This document shows, in pieces, positions 63,181 through 64,000 of a stretch of DNA of 64,000 bases. A program made the position numbers and the translations under genes. Positions within the stretch are counted from its first letter, which is position 1. Each line of letters starts with the position of its first letter. The stretch spans positions 682,001 to 746,000 of the forward strand of contig CANDOC010000001.1 in NCBI GenBank assembly GCA_947387575.1, given 5' to 3'. The notes below the pieces were generated by a model. That model searched no databases and was not told the DNA's origin. It was given only the letters and a program-made list of their open reading frames with translations. This stretch comes from Spongorhabdus nitratireducens (GTDB lineage: Bacteria > Pseudomonadota > Gammaproteobacteria > Pseudomonadales > Endozoicomonadaceae).

Positions 63181-64000
63181 TCATTTGGCCTTGCTTTTAA
63201 TATGCCAGTCAACCAGGTGTTTACCTGAAATACCTGCATCAACAATATTCATATGATTGGCACTATCGACAATATGGATATCGATGTGCTGCTTCGTATC
63301 ATCAAAAACCTCGCTGAATTTATCAGGATAAAAACTCTCATCATTTTCACCGACAAGCACCAGTGCAGGCATTGAGATGCTTGAAATATCCTCAAGGTAG
63401 TTGTTTGGCGCAAAATTCACCGCCATACGATACGAATAGCTATCAACCTGCAAGCTGTCGTTCCAGCTTTCCGGGCGATTGAACAGCAGCACGGGCAAGC
63501 CATTAAGTGCACTAAAACCAAGCCTGTTAATCATCTCCAGGCCAATCCATCGCTTCAGTGCAACGGTTACCCATTCGCCGCTATTGGGTTTGACGGTGGG
63601 CGCCTTATGACCAAGATAAGGCGCAATCAAAAGCAAGCCATCCGGTTGAGGTACGGATTTGTTGCCTACGTAGCGCAGCGCCATGCCGCCACCCGACGAG
63701 TGTCCTCCAAGTACAATACGAGTGCCGGCGTAGTGTTCTTTTACATAGCCAAACAAGTCTTCTATATCGTGATCCAGCTGGCCAATATAATCGATATCGC
63801 CCCGCGCCCCGTCATTGCGGCCATGCCCTCTAAGGTCCGGTGTGATCACTCTCATCGTCCCGTTCTTTGCCAGGAAAGAGGCTAACTGACTCAGGTATCG
63901 ACTTTCCGAGCCGGAGCCGTGCAATAAAATCAGGGTGGTATCACTGTCAGCCTCATAGAGTCTGAAAAAGAGTGCCTTGCCATCTCTCAGGGTAACGCTC
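63181..64000 (-). CDS. Alpha/beta hydrolase, lysophospholipase-like (5' end outside window)
   Basis: The frame is open to the window edge, giving 272 visible codons. It contains LILLHGSGSESRY (oxyanion region), TPDLRGHGRNDG, the nucleophile elbow GGHSSGGGMAL, the acid residue in VLVGENDESFYP, and the catalytic histidine in SANHMNIVD. This is a complete serine-hydrolase triad of the monoacylglycerol lipase or lysophospholipase type. The substrate is unknown. A truncated relative lies directly downstream at 62674. Confidence 0.92.
   Translation of the reverse strand, partial: SVTLRDGKALFFRLYEADSDTTLILLHGSGSESRYLSQLASFLAKNGTMRVITPDLRGHGRNDGARGDIDYIGQLDHDIEDLFGYVKEHYAGTRIVLGGHSSGGGMALRYVGNKSVPQPDGLLLIAPYLGHKAPTVKPNSGEWVTVALKRWIGLEMINRLGFSALNGLPVLLFNRPESWNDSLQVDSYSYRMAVNFAPNNYLEDISSISMPALVLVGENDESFYPDKFSEVFDDTKQHIDIHIVDSANHMNIVDAGISGKHLVDWHIKSKAK

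Overview
The window looks like chromosomal DNA of a Gammaproteobacterium, most likely a marine host-associated lineage of the Endozoicomonas type. This is an inference. It rests on ordinary gammaproteobacterial housekeeping genes (clade-3 catalase, LysE and EamA transporters, MsrB, YiaA-like protein, DUF4269, GNATs) interleaved with large, Sec-signal-bearing proteins that carry eukaryote-type domains (RING, PP2C, SET, CCCH zinc finger, WD40/ankyrin). No rRNA, tRNA, CRISPR array or intact transposon was seen. Many genes appear to start at TTG or GTG.

Layout. 1-7.0 kb: metabolism and stress genes, mostly on the minus strand: DOPA-dioxygenase-like protein, LysE exporter, catalase, isochorismatase-like hydrolase, SDR epimerase and small membrane proteins. 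7.2-12.3 kb: small secreted proteins of unknown role, including one with two CCCH zinc fingers and one with a papain/NlpC-like Cys-His pattern. 12.3-15.7 kb: GNAT with a zinc-ribbon protein, GFA protein, EamA permease, AraC-Ogt fusion. 15.8-27.7 kb: a secreted PP2C phosphatase with a repeated N-terminal half, divergent from three tandem secreted coiled-coil RING proteins. The first two RING genes share a near-identical 1.2 kb 5' tract. 28-31 kb: 2OG-Fe(II) oxygenase, CARB/PSE-like class A beta-lactamase, VOC protein, second LysE exporter.

31.2-37.5 kb: an AT-rich accessory stretch with an ATP-grasp ligase, a SEC-C protein, an HNH-like zinc protein, a KAP P-loop NTPase, an IS3 fragment, TA-flanked MITE-like inverted repeats and a frameshifted membrane gene. 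37.7-41.2 kb: MsrB, membrane proteins, GNAT, a decayed membrane gene. 41.4-59.5 kb: a second zone of very large secreted proteins: three of unknown fold (544, ~787 and 604 residues), a 1732-residue SET-domain protein built from internal repeats, and a 1249-residue WD40-ankyrin-double-RING protein. This zone also holds gene debris: a duplicated 3' end, a truncated signal-peptide ORF and an amine-oxidase tail. 59.5-64 kb: lipoprotein, His-rich metal-binding protein, YiaA-like protein, DUF4269 protein and an alpha/beta hydrolase running off the edge next to a decayed partial copy.

How it may fit together. The recurring theme is Sec-exported proteins with ubiquitin-ligase-type (RING), phosphatase (PP2C), protein-methyltransferase (SET), RNA-binding-type (CCCH) and scaffold (WD40/ANK) modules. 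All are plausible host-directed effectors. Tandem duplication, gene conversion and degenerate copies suggest an effector repertoire under rapid turnover. Host targeting is inferred; only the domains, signal peptides and duplications are seen directly.
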